From positions 7,068,001 to 7,132,000 of the forward strand of contig NZ_CP017248.1 of assembly GCF_001735805.1 (NCBI RefSeq): a DNA stretch of 64,000 nucleotides, given 5' to 3'. This stretch comes from Streptomyces fodineus. GTDB lineage: Bacteria; Actinomycetota; Actinomycetes; Streptomycetales; Streptomycetaceae. Position numbers and translations under genes: made by a program. A model generated the notes under the pieces. That model was not told where the DNA came from. It saw only the letters and a list, made by a program, of their open reading frames with translations, and did not search any database. The stretch's first letter is position 1; the number at the start of each line of letters is the position of its first letter. This document shows, in pieces, positions 47,138 to 55,872 of the stretch.

Positions 47138-47770
47138 ATGGGTCATCCGGTGGAGCGCGAGTCTGGAGCAACGGCAGGGTCCGAGCTTCCGCCGGGTCAG
47201 CGGCTCCAGCGCGGCTGGCCGGTCACGCATTACGGGCCCGTCCCGAAGTTCCGCCCCGAACGCTGGGAGTTCCGGGTCTTCGGCGCCACCGCCGACGGGG
47301 ACAAGCACGTCTGGAACCACGAGGAGTTCACGGCCCTGCCGTACACCACCGTGGTGGCCGATCTGCACTGCGTGACCAAGTTCAGCATGGTCGGCGCGGA
47401 GTGGGGCGGCATCCCCGCCCGCACCATCCTCGACCTCGCCCCGCCGGCGCCGGACGTCACCCATGTGATGGTCTGGGCGGAGTACGGCTTCAGCTCGAAC
47501 CTCCGCCTGTCGGACTTCGCCTCCGCCCGCACGATCTTCGCCACCCACAAGGACGGCGAACTCCTCACCGCCGAGCACGGCTTCCCGGTCCGCCTGATCG
47601 TCCCCCACCTCTACGCCTGGAAGGGCCCCAAGTGGGTCCGCGGCGTGGAGTACATGACCGCCGACCGCCGCGGCTTCTGGGAGGAACGCGGCTACCACAA
47701 CATCGGCGACCCGTGGAAGGAACAGCGATACTCGTACCAGGAAGAACCTGGAGAGGGCCCCGAGCTGTGA
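47138..47770 (+). CDS. Sulfite-oxidase-like molybdopterin enzyme, catalytic domain
   Basis: A 210-residue protein with the SUOX fold, like the MsrP/YedY catalytic subunit, likely binding molybdenum-molybdopterin. The molybdenum cysteine is Cys78 in VVADLHCVTKFSM. Further marks are GAEWGGIPARTILDL, YGFSSNLRLSDF, HGFPVRLIVPHLYAWKGPKWVRGVEYM and the closing aromatic stretch. There is no Tat signal, so it should be cytoplasmic, unlike MsrP. Shorter than animal sulfite oxidases and without a haem domain, it needs a separate electron partner. Substrate unknown; S- or N-oxides are likely. An operator-like cluster precedes it. Confidence 0.88.
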   Translation: MGHPVERESGATAGSELPPGQRLQRGWPVTHYGPVPKFRPERWEFRVFGATADGDKHVWNHEEFTALPYTTVVADLHCVTKFSMVGAEWGGIPARTILDLAPPAPDVTHVMVWAEYGFSSNLRLSDFASARTIFATHKDGELLTAEHGFPVRLIVPHLYAWKGPKWVRGVEYMTADRRGFWEERGYHNIGDPWKEQRYSYQEEPGEGPEL

Positions 47771-47789
47771 CACCGGGCCGGTAAGCCCG

Positions 47790-48716
47790 TCAGCCGTCCC
47801 TGAGCTTCTTCAGCCGCTCCACGTCCGCCGCGTGCCCCGCCTGGCCGCCCGGCGTCTCGATGATCAGCGGTACGCCCTCGGTCGCGGGGTGGGTCATGAG
47901 GGCGCGGAAGGGGTCCTCGCCGATGTGGCCGGCGCCGATGTTCTCGTGCCGGTCCTTGTGCGCGCCGACCACGTCCTTGGAGTCGTTGGCGTGGATCAGC
48001 TTCAGCCGTCCCTCGCCGACCGTGTCCACCAGCAGGTCGAGCGTCTGGTGCATCCCGCCCGGCCCGGTCAGATCGTGCCCGGCGGCGAAGATGTGGCAGG
48101 TGTCCAGGCAGACCCCGAGCTTCGGGTGCGCGTCCAGCGCCTCGAAGTACGGGCCGAAGTCCCAGGTGCGCGAGCAGAGCGAGGCACCCTGGCCCGCCGT
48201 CGACTCCAGCAGCAGAAACGGATCGTCGTCGTGGGTCAGCTCGTCCAGCAGCGGCAGCATGTGCTCCCGCACCTGCTTCAGCGCCACGTCCCGGGCCCGC
48301 CCGCCGGTCGCGCTCCCGGTGTGCACGACCACACCCAGCGCGCCGATCTCCCGCCCGCGCCGCAGCGAGTGCCGCAGCGACTCCACCGACCGCTCCACGG
48401 TCGCCTCGGTGTGCGAGCCGAAGTTGATCAGGTAGGGCGCGTGGACGTACGCCGGGACGGACTCCCGCGCGCAGACCGCGCGGAACGCCTCGTCCTGCCG
48501 GGGGTTCCCGGCGGGCGTGGCCCAGCCGCGCGGGTTGGCCACGAAGACCTGCACGGTCTCCGCCTTCAGCGCACGGGCGTACGCCAGCCCCACGGAATGC
48601 AGGCCGCCGGCCACGGGGACATGACCGCCGACGGGATTGCGCGCAGGCGACGACGGCAGGGCCGAGGAAGACGAAGGGGACGACGACTGACGGGACGACG
48701 ACGGATCGGGACTCAC
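47790..48716 (-). CDS. nfo: Endonuclease IV (AP endonuclease)
   Basis: A 308-residue protein of the endonuclease IV TIM-barrel family, cutting DNA at abasic sites. Features in order: VGGHVPVAGGLHSVGLAYARAL, TVQVFVANPRGWA, YVHAPYLINFGSHT, VVHTGSATGG, LLESTAGQG (metal Glu), LGVCLDTCHIFAAGHDL (metal Asp and His), LIHANDSKDVVGAHKDRHENIGAGHIG (metal His, Asp and His) and LIIETPGG (metal Glu). Together these give the three-zinc site. A Ser-rich, probably disordered tail of about 30 residues stands at the start. GTG 48716 is the likely start but a shorter one inside that tail is possible. Faces away from the kinase gene upstream by 57 bases. Confidence 0.93.
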   Translation of the reverse strand: MSPDPSSSRQSSSPSSSSALPSSPARNPVGGHVPVAGGLHSVGLAYARALKAETVQVFVANPRGWATPAGNPRQDEAFRAVCARESVPAYVHAPYLINFGSHTEATVERSVESLRHSLRRGREIGALGVVVHTGSATGGRARDVALKQVREHMLPLLDELTHDDDPFLLLESTAGQGASLCSRTWDFGPYFEALDAHPKLGVCLDTCHIFAAGHDLTGPGGMHQTLDLLVDTVGEGRLKLIHANDSKDVVGAHKDRHENIGAGHIGEDPFRALMTHPATEGVPLIIETPGGQAGHAADVERLKKLRDG

Positions 48717-48772
48717 CCGCTCAGGGTGTCATGCCCGCACCGGCCGCCGGACCGCGGTCCCCGTGACCGCGG

Positions 48773-50716
48773 TCACCGGATGGTGATCGTGATCGTCGAC
48801 CCCTTGGGCGCCGTGTCGCCGCCGCGCACCGACTGCTTCTTCACCGTGTCGCCGAACAGCCCGAGAAGCCCGCGGTCCTCCTCCACCTTGAACCCGGCGC
48901 CCTCCAGCGCCTTGTGGGCGTCGTCGACGCTGTCGCCGGTCACGTCCGGCACCTGGACCATCGCCGGGCCCTTGGACAGCGTCAGCGTCACCGTGTCGCC
49001 CTCGGCGGCCTGGCTGCCGTTGCCCGGGCTCTGCTGGGCCACCTTGCCCTTGTCGTAGTCGGAGTTGACCTGCTGGGGGGCGATCTCCACCTTCAGTCCG
49101 GCGTCCGTCAGCTGCTGCTTGGCATCCGCCGGATCGTCCCCGGTGACGTCGGGCACATCGACCGGGCCGCCCTTGCTGACGGTCAGCGCGATGGCCGAGC
49201 CCGCGTGCCGCTTGGTGCCGGCCCGCGGTGTCGTGGCGATCACGGAGCCCTTGGTGACGTCCTGGCTGAACTCCTGGGTGACCATGCCCGGCTCCAGCCC
49301 GTCCGCCTTCAGCCGGGCCCGCGCCTCGGCCAGCGTCCGGCCCGTCACATCCGGCACGTTCACCGTCTCCGGGCCCAGCGAGATGGTCAGCTTCACCGAG
49401 TCGTGGTCACGGATCCGGGCGCCGGGCTGCGGGTCGGTGCCGATGACCGTGCCCCGCTGGACCGCATCGTCGTACTCGCGCTTGATCTGCCCGACCTCCA
49501 GCCCGGCCGCCTTCAGCCGGTGCCGCGCCTGGGCCTCGGTCTTCGACAGCAGCGGCGGGACCTTCGTGAACTGGCCCGAGTTGATGTACCAGACCCCGGC
49601 GCCCACACCGAACACCACCAGCACGGCGGCGACGATCGTCAGCATCAGGCGCCTCGACCGCCGCGGCGGCACGGGCGGCGTCTGCAGCCGGCTGGTGTGC
49701 TGGACGGCGGGCTCGTCCTCGTTCACCGGCAGTGGCCGGGATGGGGGTCCCCCCGCGCGGGCGAAGCCGAACGTGGGGGAGGTCGGCGAGCGCGGTATCA
49801 CGCTCGTCCGGTCCTCGGCGTTGTCGTGCTCCGCGGACAGTGCCTGCGGCGGCACCGCGTCCAGCCGCTCGTCGCTCAGCGGCCGGCGCGCCTCGCGCAC
49901 CTGGGCGAGCAGCGCCACGGCGTCGTGCGGCCGGAGCTCCGGGGTGCGCGCGGTCGCCGACGCGACCAGCTGGTCCAGCTCGTACGGCAGCCCCGGCACC
50001 AGCGCCGAGGGCGGCGGCACGTCCTCGTGGATGTGCTTGTAGAGGACCTGGGCGGGGGAGTCCCCGGAGTGCGGCTTCCCGCCCGTCAGCATCTCGTAGA
50101 GCATGACACCGCAGGCGTACACGTCGACGCGTGGATCGGCGGTGCCGTGCTCTATCTGCTCGGGCGCGAGATACGACACGGTCCCGAGGACCGTACCCGT
50201 GGTGCTGGTCACCGTGTCCACGGACCGTACGAGCCCGAAGTCGGCGACCTTGACCCGCCCGTCGTCCCCTATCAGTACGTTCTCGGGCTTCATGTCCCGG
50301 TGCACGAACCCGGCCCGGTGCGCGGCGCCGAGCGCGGCGAGGACGGGCTCGAGGATGTCGAGGGCCGCGCGGGGCTGCAGCGCCCTGCGCTCGCGCAGCA
50401 CGTCCCGCAGGGTGCACCCGGCGACGTACTCCATCGCCAGGTACACGTACGACCCGTCGGTCCCCTGGTCGAAGACCTGCACCACGTTCGGGTGCGCCAG
50501 CCGGGCGACGGACTTCGCCTCCCGGATGAACCGCTCCACGAAGGATCCGTCGGCGGCGAGCGTCGGGTGCATCACCTTCAGCGCGAGAACGCGGTCCAGA
50601 CGGGTGTCCAGGGCCCGGTAGACCGTGGCCATCCCGCCGACCGCGATCCGTGCGTCGACGCGATAACGGCCGTCGAGCACCTGCCCGACGAGGGGGTCCT
50701 GAAGGGTCGTATCCAC
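48773..50716 (-). CDS. PASTA-domain serine/threonine protein kinase
   Basis: A 647-residue membrane kinase of the PknB group. The kinase domain (about residues 18-275) has the glycine loop RIAVGGMATVYRA, Lys in LALKVMHPT, HRDMKPEN, DFG (VADFGLVRS) and APEQ. A basic and Pro-rich linker follows, then one membrane helix (LMLTIVAAVLVVFGVGAGVWY, about 360-380) and four extracellular PASTA domains (about 380-647), which bind peptidoglycan or lipid II. It would sense wall state and phosphorylate division or wall proteins. GTG 50716 was chosen because it gives MDTTLQDPLVGQVLDGRY, the usual start. In S. coelicolor the counterpart is SCO2110. It lies upstream of endonuclease IV in the same direction. 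Confidence 0.95.
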   Translation of the reverse strand: MDTTLQDPLVGQVLDGRYRVDARIAVGGMATVYRALDTRLDRVLALKVMHPTLAADGSFVERFIREAKSVARLAHPNVVQVFDQGTDGSYVYLAMEYVAGCTLRDVLRERRALQPRAALDILEPVLAALGAAHRAGFVHRDMKPENVLIGDDGRVKVADFGLVRSVDTVTSTTGTVLGTVSYLAPEQIEHGTADPRVDVYACGVMLYEMLTGGKPHSGDSPAQVLYKHIHEDVPPPSALVPGLPYELDQLVASATARTPELRPHDAVALLAQVREARRPLSDERLDAVPPQALSAEHDNAEDRTSVIPRSPTSPTFGFARAGGPPSRPLPVNEDEPAVQHTSRLQTPPVPPRRSRRLMLTIVAAVLVVFGVGAGVWYINSGQFTKVPPLLSKTEAQARHRLKAAGLEVGQIKREYDDAVQRGTVIGTDPQPGARIRDHDSVKLTISLGPETVNVPDVTGRTLAEARARLKADGLEPGMVTQEFSQDVTKGSVIATTPRAGTKRHAGSAIALTVSKGGPVDVPDVTGDDPADAKQQLTDAGLKVEIAPQQVNSDYDKGKVAQQSPGNGSQAAEGDTVTLTLSKGPAMVQVPDVTGDSVDDAHKALEGAGFKVEEDRGLLGLFGDTVKKQSVRGGDTAPKGSTITITIR

Positions 50717-50867
50717 GCAGGGGAGTCTACGAGGACCGACCGACAACTCCCCCAGCGAGACCGCTTTCCCGCTGGCACTGAAGCCGACCTGTGACGCGGG
50801 ACACGACCCGGGCGATGCCGAAAGCAGGCAGTGACGGCGTGGTGCGCGGGTGGGAGACCCAACGGGG

Positions 50868-51662
50868 CTAGAACGCCGGTCGCTCGGGATCCAACCGGGC
50901 CAACCCCTCCGTAGGAGACGACGCCTCGGCAAAGTGCCTGCGCGGAATCCGCCCGGCCAGCCGAGCCAGCCGGCCCCCCTCCACGGCATGCCGCATCGCG
51001 CAAGCCATGAGCTCCGGCTGCTGCGCCCGGGTCACCGCGGAGGCCAGCATCACCCCCGCACACCCCAGCTCCATGGCGAGGGCCACATCCGACGCCGTAC
51101 CGGCCCCCGCATCCAGAATCACCGGCACACGCGCGTGCTCGACGATCAGCTGGAAGTTGTGGGGATTGCGGATCCCGAGCCCGGACCCGATCGGCGACCC
51201 CAGCGGCATGACGGCGGCACAGCCCGCGTCCTCCAGTTTCCGCGCCAGCACGGGATCGTCATTGGTGTACGGCAGCACCGTGAACCCGTCGTCGACCAGC
51301 GTCTCCGCCGCCTCCAGCAGCTCCACCGGATCCGGCAGCAGCGTCCGCTCGTCGGCGATGACCTCCAGCTTGATCAGGTCCGTGCCCAGTGCCTCCCGCG
51401 CCAGCCGCGCGGTCAGCACGGCCTCGCCGGCGGTGAAACAGCCCGCCGTGTTCGGCAGCACCCGGATACCCAGCCTCTCCAGCACCGACAGCACCGAACC
51501 GTGCACGGAGGGGTCCACCCGCCGCATCGCGACCGTCGTCAGCTCCGTACCGGAGGCGACCAGCGCCCGCTCCAGCACCTCCAGGCTGGGCGCGCCGCCC
51601 GTACCCATGATCAGCCGCGACGAGACGGTCGTTCCCCCGAGGACCAAGGGGTCGTCGGCCAT
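50868..51662 (-). CDS. thiG: Thiazole synthase
   Basis: ThiG builds the thiazole phosphate ring of thiamine from deoxyxylulose phosphate, dehydroglycine and ThiS-thiocarboxylate. The 264-residue TIM barrel shows LVLGGTTVSSRLIMGTGGAP at the start, the Schiff-base lysine in LIKLEVIADERTLLPD (about 107), the VMPLGSPIGSGLGI stretch and VPVILDAGAGTASDVALAMELG. It starts three bases after the thiS stop and is the third gene of thiO-thiS-thiG, all under the TPP riboswitch. Confidence 0.96.
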   Translation of the reverse strand: MADDPLVLGGTTVSSRLIMGTGGAPSLEVLERALVASGTELTTVAMRRVDPSVHGSVLSVLERLGIRVLPNTAGCFTAGEAVLTARLAREALGTDLIKLEVIADERTLLPDPVELLEAAETLVDDGFTVLPYTNDDPVLARKLEDAGCAAVMPLGSPIGSGLGIRNPHNFQLIVEHARVPVILDAGAGTASDVALAMELGCAGVMLASAVTRAQQPELMACAMRHAVEGGRLARLAGRIPRRHFAEASSPTEGLARLDPERPAF

Positions 51663-51665
51663 GGC

Positions 51666-51872
51666 TCAGCCTCCCTGGACGGCGGTGAGGACTTCGACCC
51701 GGTCGCCCTCGGCCAGCGCGGTGGACGCCCACTGGGCGCGCGGGACGACGGTCTCGTTGACCGCGGCGGCCACCCCGGAGGGCGCCGGGGCCAGCGACCG
51801 TACGACGATGTCGAGAGCGGTACCCGGAACGATCTCCCGGCGCTCTCCGTTGACGGAGATCGAGATGCTCAT
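51666..51872 (-). CDS. thiS: Sulfur carrier ThiS
   Basis: The 68-residue protein has the beta-grasp fold of ubiquitin and ends in the required Gly-Gly (VLTAVQGG), which becomes a thiocarboxylate and hands sulfur to ThiG. The start MSISISVNGERREI and the VVPRAQWAST stretch are family marks. Its ATG overlaps the stop of thiO by four bases, and thiG follows at once. Confidence 0.95.
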   Translation of the reverse strand: MSISISVNGERREIVPGTALDIVVRSLAPAPSGVAAAVNETVVPRAQWASTALAEGDRVEVLTAVQGG

Positions 51873-53032
51873 GCGGGCTGCTCCACGAGGACGGCGGCGC
51901 CGAAGCGCCGCGGCGTGAACGGACGGGCTTCTTCCGGTAGTTGGCCACCGGCCAGCACCTCGGCCAGCACATCCCCGGTGACCGGCGTGAGCAGCACCCC
52001 GTTGCGGTAGTGCCCGGTGGCCAGCAGCAGCCCGTCGAGCCCGGACGGGCCGAGCAGCGGCGCGTTGTCGGGCGAGCCGGGGCGCAGCCCGGCCCGCGTC
52101 TCGGTGAGCGGCAGTTCGGTGATGCCCGGTACCAGCTCATGGGCGTCGCGCAGCAGCTCGTACACCCCGCCCGCGGTGACCGTCGTATCCCAGCCCAGCT
52201 CCTCGCTGGTGGCGCCGACGACCAGTTCGCCGTTCTCCCGGGGCACCAGGTAGACATGGCCGCCGCGGACCACGGCCCGGACCGTACGGCTCAGGAACGG
52301 CGCGTACCGGCGCGGCACCGTCAGCCGCAGCACCTGTCCCTTCACCGGCCGCACCGGCGGCAGCAGCGCCTGGGGCACCCCCGCGAGCCGCCCGCTCAGG
52401 CTGCCGGCGGCCAGCACCACCTGCCCGGCCCGCAGCCCGGTGCCCTCCGCCGTGGTGACCCCGGCGGCCCGGTCCCCCGCGACGTCCAGCCGCTCGGCCC
52501 ACGCGCGGTGGAACGTGACGCCGGACCGCTCGCACGCCGCCACCAGCGCCGTCGCGAGCCGCCGCGGATCGATCTGGTGGTCGCCGTCGACCCGCAGCCC
52601 GCCGCGCACCCCGGGGGCGAGCATCGGCTCCAGGCGCCGGCACTCCCGCCCGGACAGCCACTCGGACTCCAGGCCGCAGCGCTGCTGAAGGACGTGCAGC
52701 TCACGCAGATGGGCGCGGTCGTCGGCGTCGAGCGCGACCTGGAGGGTGCCGCAGCGGCGGTAGCCGAGGTCGTGGCCGGTCAGCTCGGTCAGTTCGGCCG
52801 CGAAGCCCGGGTAGCGGCGGGCCGACTCCAGGTTCAGGGCGAGCAGGGTCTCCTCGCCGTAGTGCAGTTCGGTGACCGCGGCCAGCATCCCGGCCGCGAC
52901 CCGCGCGGCCCCGCCGCCGGGCTCGGGGTCCACCACGGCCGTGGCGAGCCCGCGCTGCGCCGCGCGCCAGGCCGTGACCAGGCCGATGATTCCGCCCCCG
53001 ATGACGAGGACGTCGGACGTACGTGACGACAT
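51869..53032 (-). CDS. thiO: Glycine oxidase ThiO
   Basis: ThiO is a flavoenzyme that oxidises glycine to dehydroglycine (iminoacetate) for ThiG in aerobic bacteria. The 387-residue protein has the FAD Rossmann fold VLVIGGGIIGLVTAWRAAQRG (about 8-28), DPEPGGGAARVAAGMLAAV, the VKGQVLRL stretch, HVYLVPRENGELVVGATSEE and the closing GLRPGSPDNAPLLG with LLATGHYRNGVLL. ATG 53032 is the first start after the TPP riboswitch, behind GAAGGGAGG. The gene leads thiO-thiS-thiG. Having thiO rather than thiH fits an obligate aerobe. Confidence 0.94.
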   Translation of the reverse strand: MSSRTSDVLVIGGGIIGLVTAWRAAQRGLATAVVDPEPGGGAARVAAGMLAAVTELHYGEETLLALNLESARRYPGFAAELTELTGHDLGYRRCGTLQVALDADDRAHLRELHVLQQRCGLESEWLSGRECRRLEPMLAPGVRGGLRVDGDHQIDPRRLATALVAACERSGVTFHRAWAERLDVAGDRAAGVTTAEGTGLRAGQVVLAAGSLSGRLAGVPQALLPPVRPVKGQVLRLTVPRRYAPFLSRTVRAVVRGGHVYLVPRENGELVVGATSEELGWDTTVTAGGVYELLRDAHELVPGITELPLTETRAGLRPGSPDNAPLLGPSGLDGLLLATGHYRNGVLLTPVTGDVLAEVLAGGQLPEEARPFTPRRFGAAVLVEQPA

Positions 53033-53046
53033 GGGCGTCCAGCCCC

Positions 53047-53136
53047 TCCCTTCGCCGGCATGACCCGGATCAGGTTCGTACGGTCGGAGGCCGCCAGCCT
53101 CCCTCTCAGCCCGGTGCGTCCGGGCTCCCGCGAGTG
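53047..53136 (-). ncRNA. TPP riboswitch before thiOSG
   Basis: Read on the minus strand, the RNA contains the conserved CTGAGAGGGAG (pyrimidine-sensor side) and ACCTGATCCGGGTCATGCCGG (pyrophosphate-sensor side, given as its parts ACCTGATC and GGGTCATGCCGG), with the stem GCCCGGA/ACCGGGC between. It sits between a good promoter and the thiO ribosome site, which overlaps its 3' side. High thiamine pyrophosphate should lower thiO, thiS and thiG expression, probably by hiding the ribosome site. Confidence 0.96.
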
Positions 53137-53150
53137 CTTGTACGGTGGCC

Positions 53151-53179
53151 ACCCTAGCCGCCGCGTTCGTCACCCGTAA
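53151..53179 (-). promoter_or_regulatory. Promoter of the thiOSG operon
   Basis: On the minus strand, TTACGG (53174-53179) and TAGGGT (53151-53156) are 17 bases apart. Transcription would start near 53144, just before the TPP aptamer. Confidence 0.7.
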
Positions 53180-53341
53180 GGGAGCCCCTGCCCGCGGCCG
53201 TCCGGGCGGCACCCGGGAGGGCGACCGGCCGGCGACGGCCTGGCGGCGGTAGTCCCAGGCGGGCGCCGGTACGAGCGGTGTGGAACAGGTCACCGGGCAC
53301 GCCCGCTGACTGACGCGTTGTCACGTGTCTATGGTGATCGG

Positions 53342-54571
53342 GTGAGCGAGCAGACAGTGCAAGGGGGCACGTCAGCGCGGCGTGTGGTCGTCGTCGGCGC
53401 GGGCATGGCCGGGGTGCAGACCGCCGTCGCCCTGCGGGAGCAGGGTTTCCGGGGGCCCGTCACCGTGATCGGCGCGGAGCCGCACCAGCCGTACGACCGG
53501 CCGCCGCTGTCGAAGGCCGTGCTGCTCGGCAAGGCCGAGGACTCCGCCTTCGACGTGGACTTCGAGTTGCTCGGCGTCGACCTGCGGCTCGGCTGCGAGG
53601 TGCTGGGCCTGCGCCCCGCCGCGCACGAGCTGGACACCGAGGCGGGCCCGGTGCCGTACGACGTCCTGATCCTCGCCTCCGGCGCCGAGCCGATCACCCT
53701 GCCCGGCACCGAGGGCGTGCCCGGTGTGCACCTGCTGCGCACCCTGGACGACGCCGACCGGCTGCGGCCCGTGCTGGCCCGGCAGCACGACATCGTGGTC
53801 GTCGGGGCCGGCTGGATCGGCGCCGAGTTCGCGACGGCCGCCCGGGAGTCCGGCTGCGCGGTGACCGTCGTGGAGGCCGCCGACCGGCCGCTCGCCGGCG
53901 CCCTGCCCGCCGAGGTCGCGGCGCCCATGGCCGCCTGGTACGCCGACGCGGGCGCCGAGCTGCGCACGCACGCGCGCGTGGAGCACGTCGAGCCCGGCGC
54001 GGTGATCCTCGCCGACGGCACCCGGCTGCCCGCGGACGCCGTCGTCGTCGGCATCGGTGCCCGCCCCGCAACGGCCTGGCTGGCCGGCTCCGGCGTCGAG
54101 CTGGGCCCGCACGGGGACGTCCTCGCCGACGCCCACCTGCGCACCTCCGTGCCGGACGTGTACGCCGTCGGTGACTGCGCCTCCTTCCCTTCCGCCCGCT
54201 ACGGCGAACGGCTGCTCGTCCACCACTGGGACAACGCCCTGCAGGGCCCGCGCACGGTCGCCGCGAACATCCTCGGCGAGACCCCCGCGGCCTACGACCC
54301 GGTGCCGTACTTCTGGTCCGAGCAGTTCGGCCGTTTCGTCCAGTACGCCGGCCACCACGCCGCCGCCGACCGCCTGGTCTGGCGCGGCGACCCGACGGGC
54401 CCGGCCTGGACGGTGTGCTGGCTGCGCGAGAACCGCCTGATCGCCCTGCTGGCGGTAGGCCGCCCGCGTGATCTGGCCCAGGGCCGCCGCTTGATCGAGG
54501 CGGGCCGCATCATGGACGCGCAGGCCCTGGCCGAGCCGGGCAGACCGCTGAAGGACGCAACCGCCGACTGA
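53342..54571 (+). CDS. FAD/NAD(P)-dependent ferredoxin-reductase-type oxidoreductase
   Basis: A 409-residue flavoprotein of the putidaredoxin/rubredoxin reductase family, passing electrons from NAD(P)H to a ferredoxin. It has two nucleotide folds: VVVVGAGMAGVQTAVALREQGF (FAD, about 15-36, in parts) and IVVVGAGWIGAEFATAARES (NAD, about 152-171), YAVGDCASFP (FAD), and HHWDNALQGPRTVAANILG with the C-terminal reductase domain. GTG 53342 is favoured because TATGGT (53330-53335) lies six bases before it, the leaderless spacing. No ferredoxin or P450 gene is nearby, so the partner is unknown. Confidence 0.88.
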   Translation: MSEQTVQGGTSARRVVVVGAGMAGVQTAVALREQGFRGPVTVIGAEPHQPYDRPPLSKAVLLGKAEDSAFDVDFELLGVDLRLGCEVLGLRPAAHELDTEAGPVPYDVLILASGAEPITLPGTEGVPGVHLLRTLDDADRLRPVLARQHDIVVVGAGWIGAEFATAARESGCAVTVVEAADRPLAGALPAEVAAPMAAWYADAGAELRTHARVEHVEPGAVILADGTRLPADAVVVGIGARPATAWLAGSGVELGPHGDVLADAHLRTSVPDVYAVGDCASFPSARYGERLLVHHWDNALQGPRTVAANILGETPAAYDPVPYFWSEQFGRFVQYAGHHAAADRLVWRGDPTGPAWTVCWLRENRLIALLAVGRPRDLAQGRRLIEAGRIMDAQALAEPGRPLKDATAD

Positions 54572-54579
54572 GCAGCGCG

Positions 54580-54632
54580 CCCCCAAGGGGTGCGGCACTG
54601 TACGACCAGCCACAACGGGGCCGCAACCGGAG
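54580..54632. repeat. Copy 4 of the dispersed GC-rich intergenic repeat
   Basis: CCCCAAGGGGTGCGGCACTG followed by TACGACCAGCCACAACGGGG lies ten bases after the reductase stop codon. It is a diverged copy of the repeat family and may serve as its terminator. Confidence 0.55.
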
Positions 54633-54700
54633 GACGACGCAGCGCGGCACCCGGCGGAGCACATCGCGACCGAACCGGCGGAGCGCCTACTCTTGGTGAC

Positions 54701-55066
54701 GTGACCGAGATTGACGCAAAGATCGATGCTCTCGTCCCCGCCTGGCTCACCCTCCCCGACATCGCCGAACAGCTCGGCGTCGAGGTGACGCGTGTGCGGC
54801 AGCTGGTCAAGGAGGGCCAGCTCATCGCCGTACGCCGAGGTGAGAACCGCGCGCTGCACGTCCCCGCCGCCTTCATCGACGGGGACAAGGTCGTCAAGGG
54901 CCTGTCCGGCACCCTGACGCTCCTGCGGGACGACGGCTTCACGGTCGAAGAGATGATCGAGTGGCTCTTCACCCCCGACGACACCCTGCCCGGCACCCCC
55001 GCGCAGGCCCTGAGCGAGAATCGCGGCACGGAGGTGAAGCGCCGCGCCCAGGCGCTCGCCGTCTGA
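54701..55066 (+). CDS. Rv2175c-type helix-turn-helix DNA-binding protein
   Basis: A 121-residue protein: LVPAWLTLPDIAEQLGVEVTRVRQLVKEGQLIAVR (in parts; about 11-45) is a MerR/excisionase-like winged helix, followed by VPAAFIDGDKVVKGLSGTLTLLRDDGF and a C-terminal helical part. The type is M. tuberculosis Rv2175c, a DNA-binding protein that is a phosphorylation target of the kinase PknL, so the PASTA kinase 4 kb away may be relevant. TACTCT (54688-54693) is seven bases before GTG 54701, so the mRNA is probably leaderless. An 11-pair hairpin follows. Confidence 0.87.
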   Translation: MTEIDAKIDALVPAWLTLPDIAEQLGVEVTRVRQLVKEGQLIAVRRGENRALHVPAAFIDGDKVVKGLSGTLTLLRDDGFTVEEMIEWLFTPDDTLPGTPAQALSENRGTEVKRRAQALAV

Positions 55067-55093
55067 GCCGAGCCGCACCACGCACGAGGGGTT

Positions 55094-55122
55094 GGCGTAC
55101 GGGCCGTCGCAGCCCGTACGCC
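55094..55122 (+). terminator. Terminator after the Rv2175c-type gene
   Basis: GGCGTACGGGC and GCCCGTACGCC pair perfectly around CGTCGCA, 28 bases after the stop codon and 42 bases before thiE. Confidence 0.8.
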
Positions 55123-55164
55123 ACCCGCTGAAGCCGCCAGGGACACCGATCAGGGGGACCACGT

Positions 55165-55812
55165 ATGTCCGACACCGCACGCGCCGCGCTCGCCGACGCC
55201 CGCCTGTACCTCTGCACGGACGCGCGCAGGCGCCAGGGCGACCTGCCCGAGTTCCTGGACGCGGTCCTGGCCGGTGGTGTCGACATCGTGCAGCTGCGCG
55301 ACAAGGGCATGGAGGCCGCCGAGGAGCTGGCGCACCTGGAGGTCTTCGCGGACGCCTGCGCCCGGCACGGCAAGCTCCTCGCGGTGAACGACCGCGCGGA
55401 CGTCGCCCACGCCGCCCGCGCCGGCGTGCTGCACCTCGGCCAGGGCGACCTGCCGGTGCCCGCGGCCCGCGCGATCCTCGGCGACGACGTCCTGATCGGC
55501 CGCTCCACGCACGCCGAGTCCGAGGCCGCCGCGGCCGCCGTGCAGGACGGCGTGGACTACTTCTGCACCGGCCCGTGCTGGCCCACCCCCACCAAGCCCG
55601 GCCGCCATGCGCCCGGCCTCGACCTGGTCCGGTACACCGCCGCCCTGGGCACGGACCGCCCCTGGTTCGCCATCGGTGGCATCGACCTGGCCAACCTCGA
55701 CCAGGTGCTGGACGCGGGCGCCCGCCGGGTGGTCGTGGTCCGGGCGATCACCGAGGCCGGTGATCCGGGAGCGGCGGCGGCCGAGTTCGCGAAGCGGCTG
55801 CGGCAGGCCTGA
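55165..55812 (+). CDS. thiE: Thiamine phosphate synthase
   Basis: ThiE joins hydroxymethylpyrimidine diphosphate and thiazole phosphate into thiamine phosphate. The 215-residue TIM barrel has ARLYLCTDARRRQGDL, VDIVQLRDKGMEAAEEL (pyrophosphate site), LLAVNDRADVAHAARAGVLHLGQ, LIGRSTHAESEAAAA, VDYFCTGPCWPTPTKPG and WFAIGGID. It starts at ATG 55165 behind GGGGGAC. Unlike thiOSG it lies on the other strand and has no TPP aptamer in the 98 bases upstream, so it is probably not under that control. Confidence 0.94.
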   Translation: MSDTARAALADARLYLCTDARRRQGDLPEFLDAVLAGGVDIVQLRDKGMEAAEELAHLEVFADACARHGKLLAVNDRADVAHAARAGVLHLGQGDLPVPAARAILGDDVLIGRSTHAESEAAAAAVQDGVDYFCTGPCWPTPTKPGRHAPGLDLVRYTAALGTDRPWFAIGGIDLANLDQVLDAGARRVVVVRAITEAGDPGAAAAEFAKRLRQA

Positions 55813-55872
55813 CGACGGCGCTCCGCCGTGGTTCGTCCATGGTCCTGTCCAAGGGGCGGACAGGAGGCCGAC

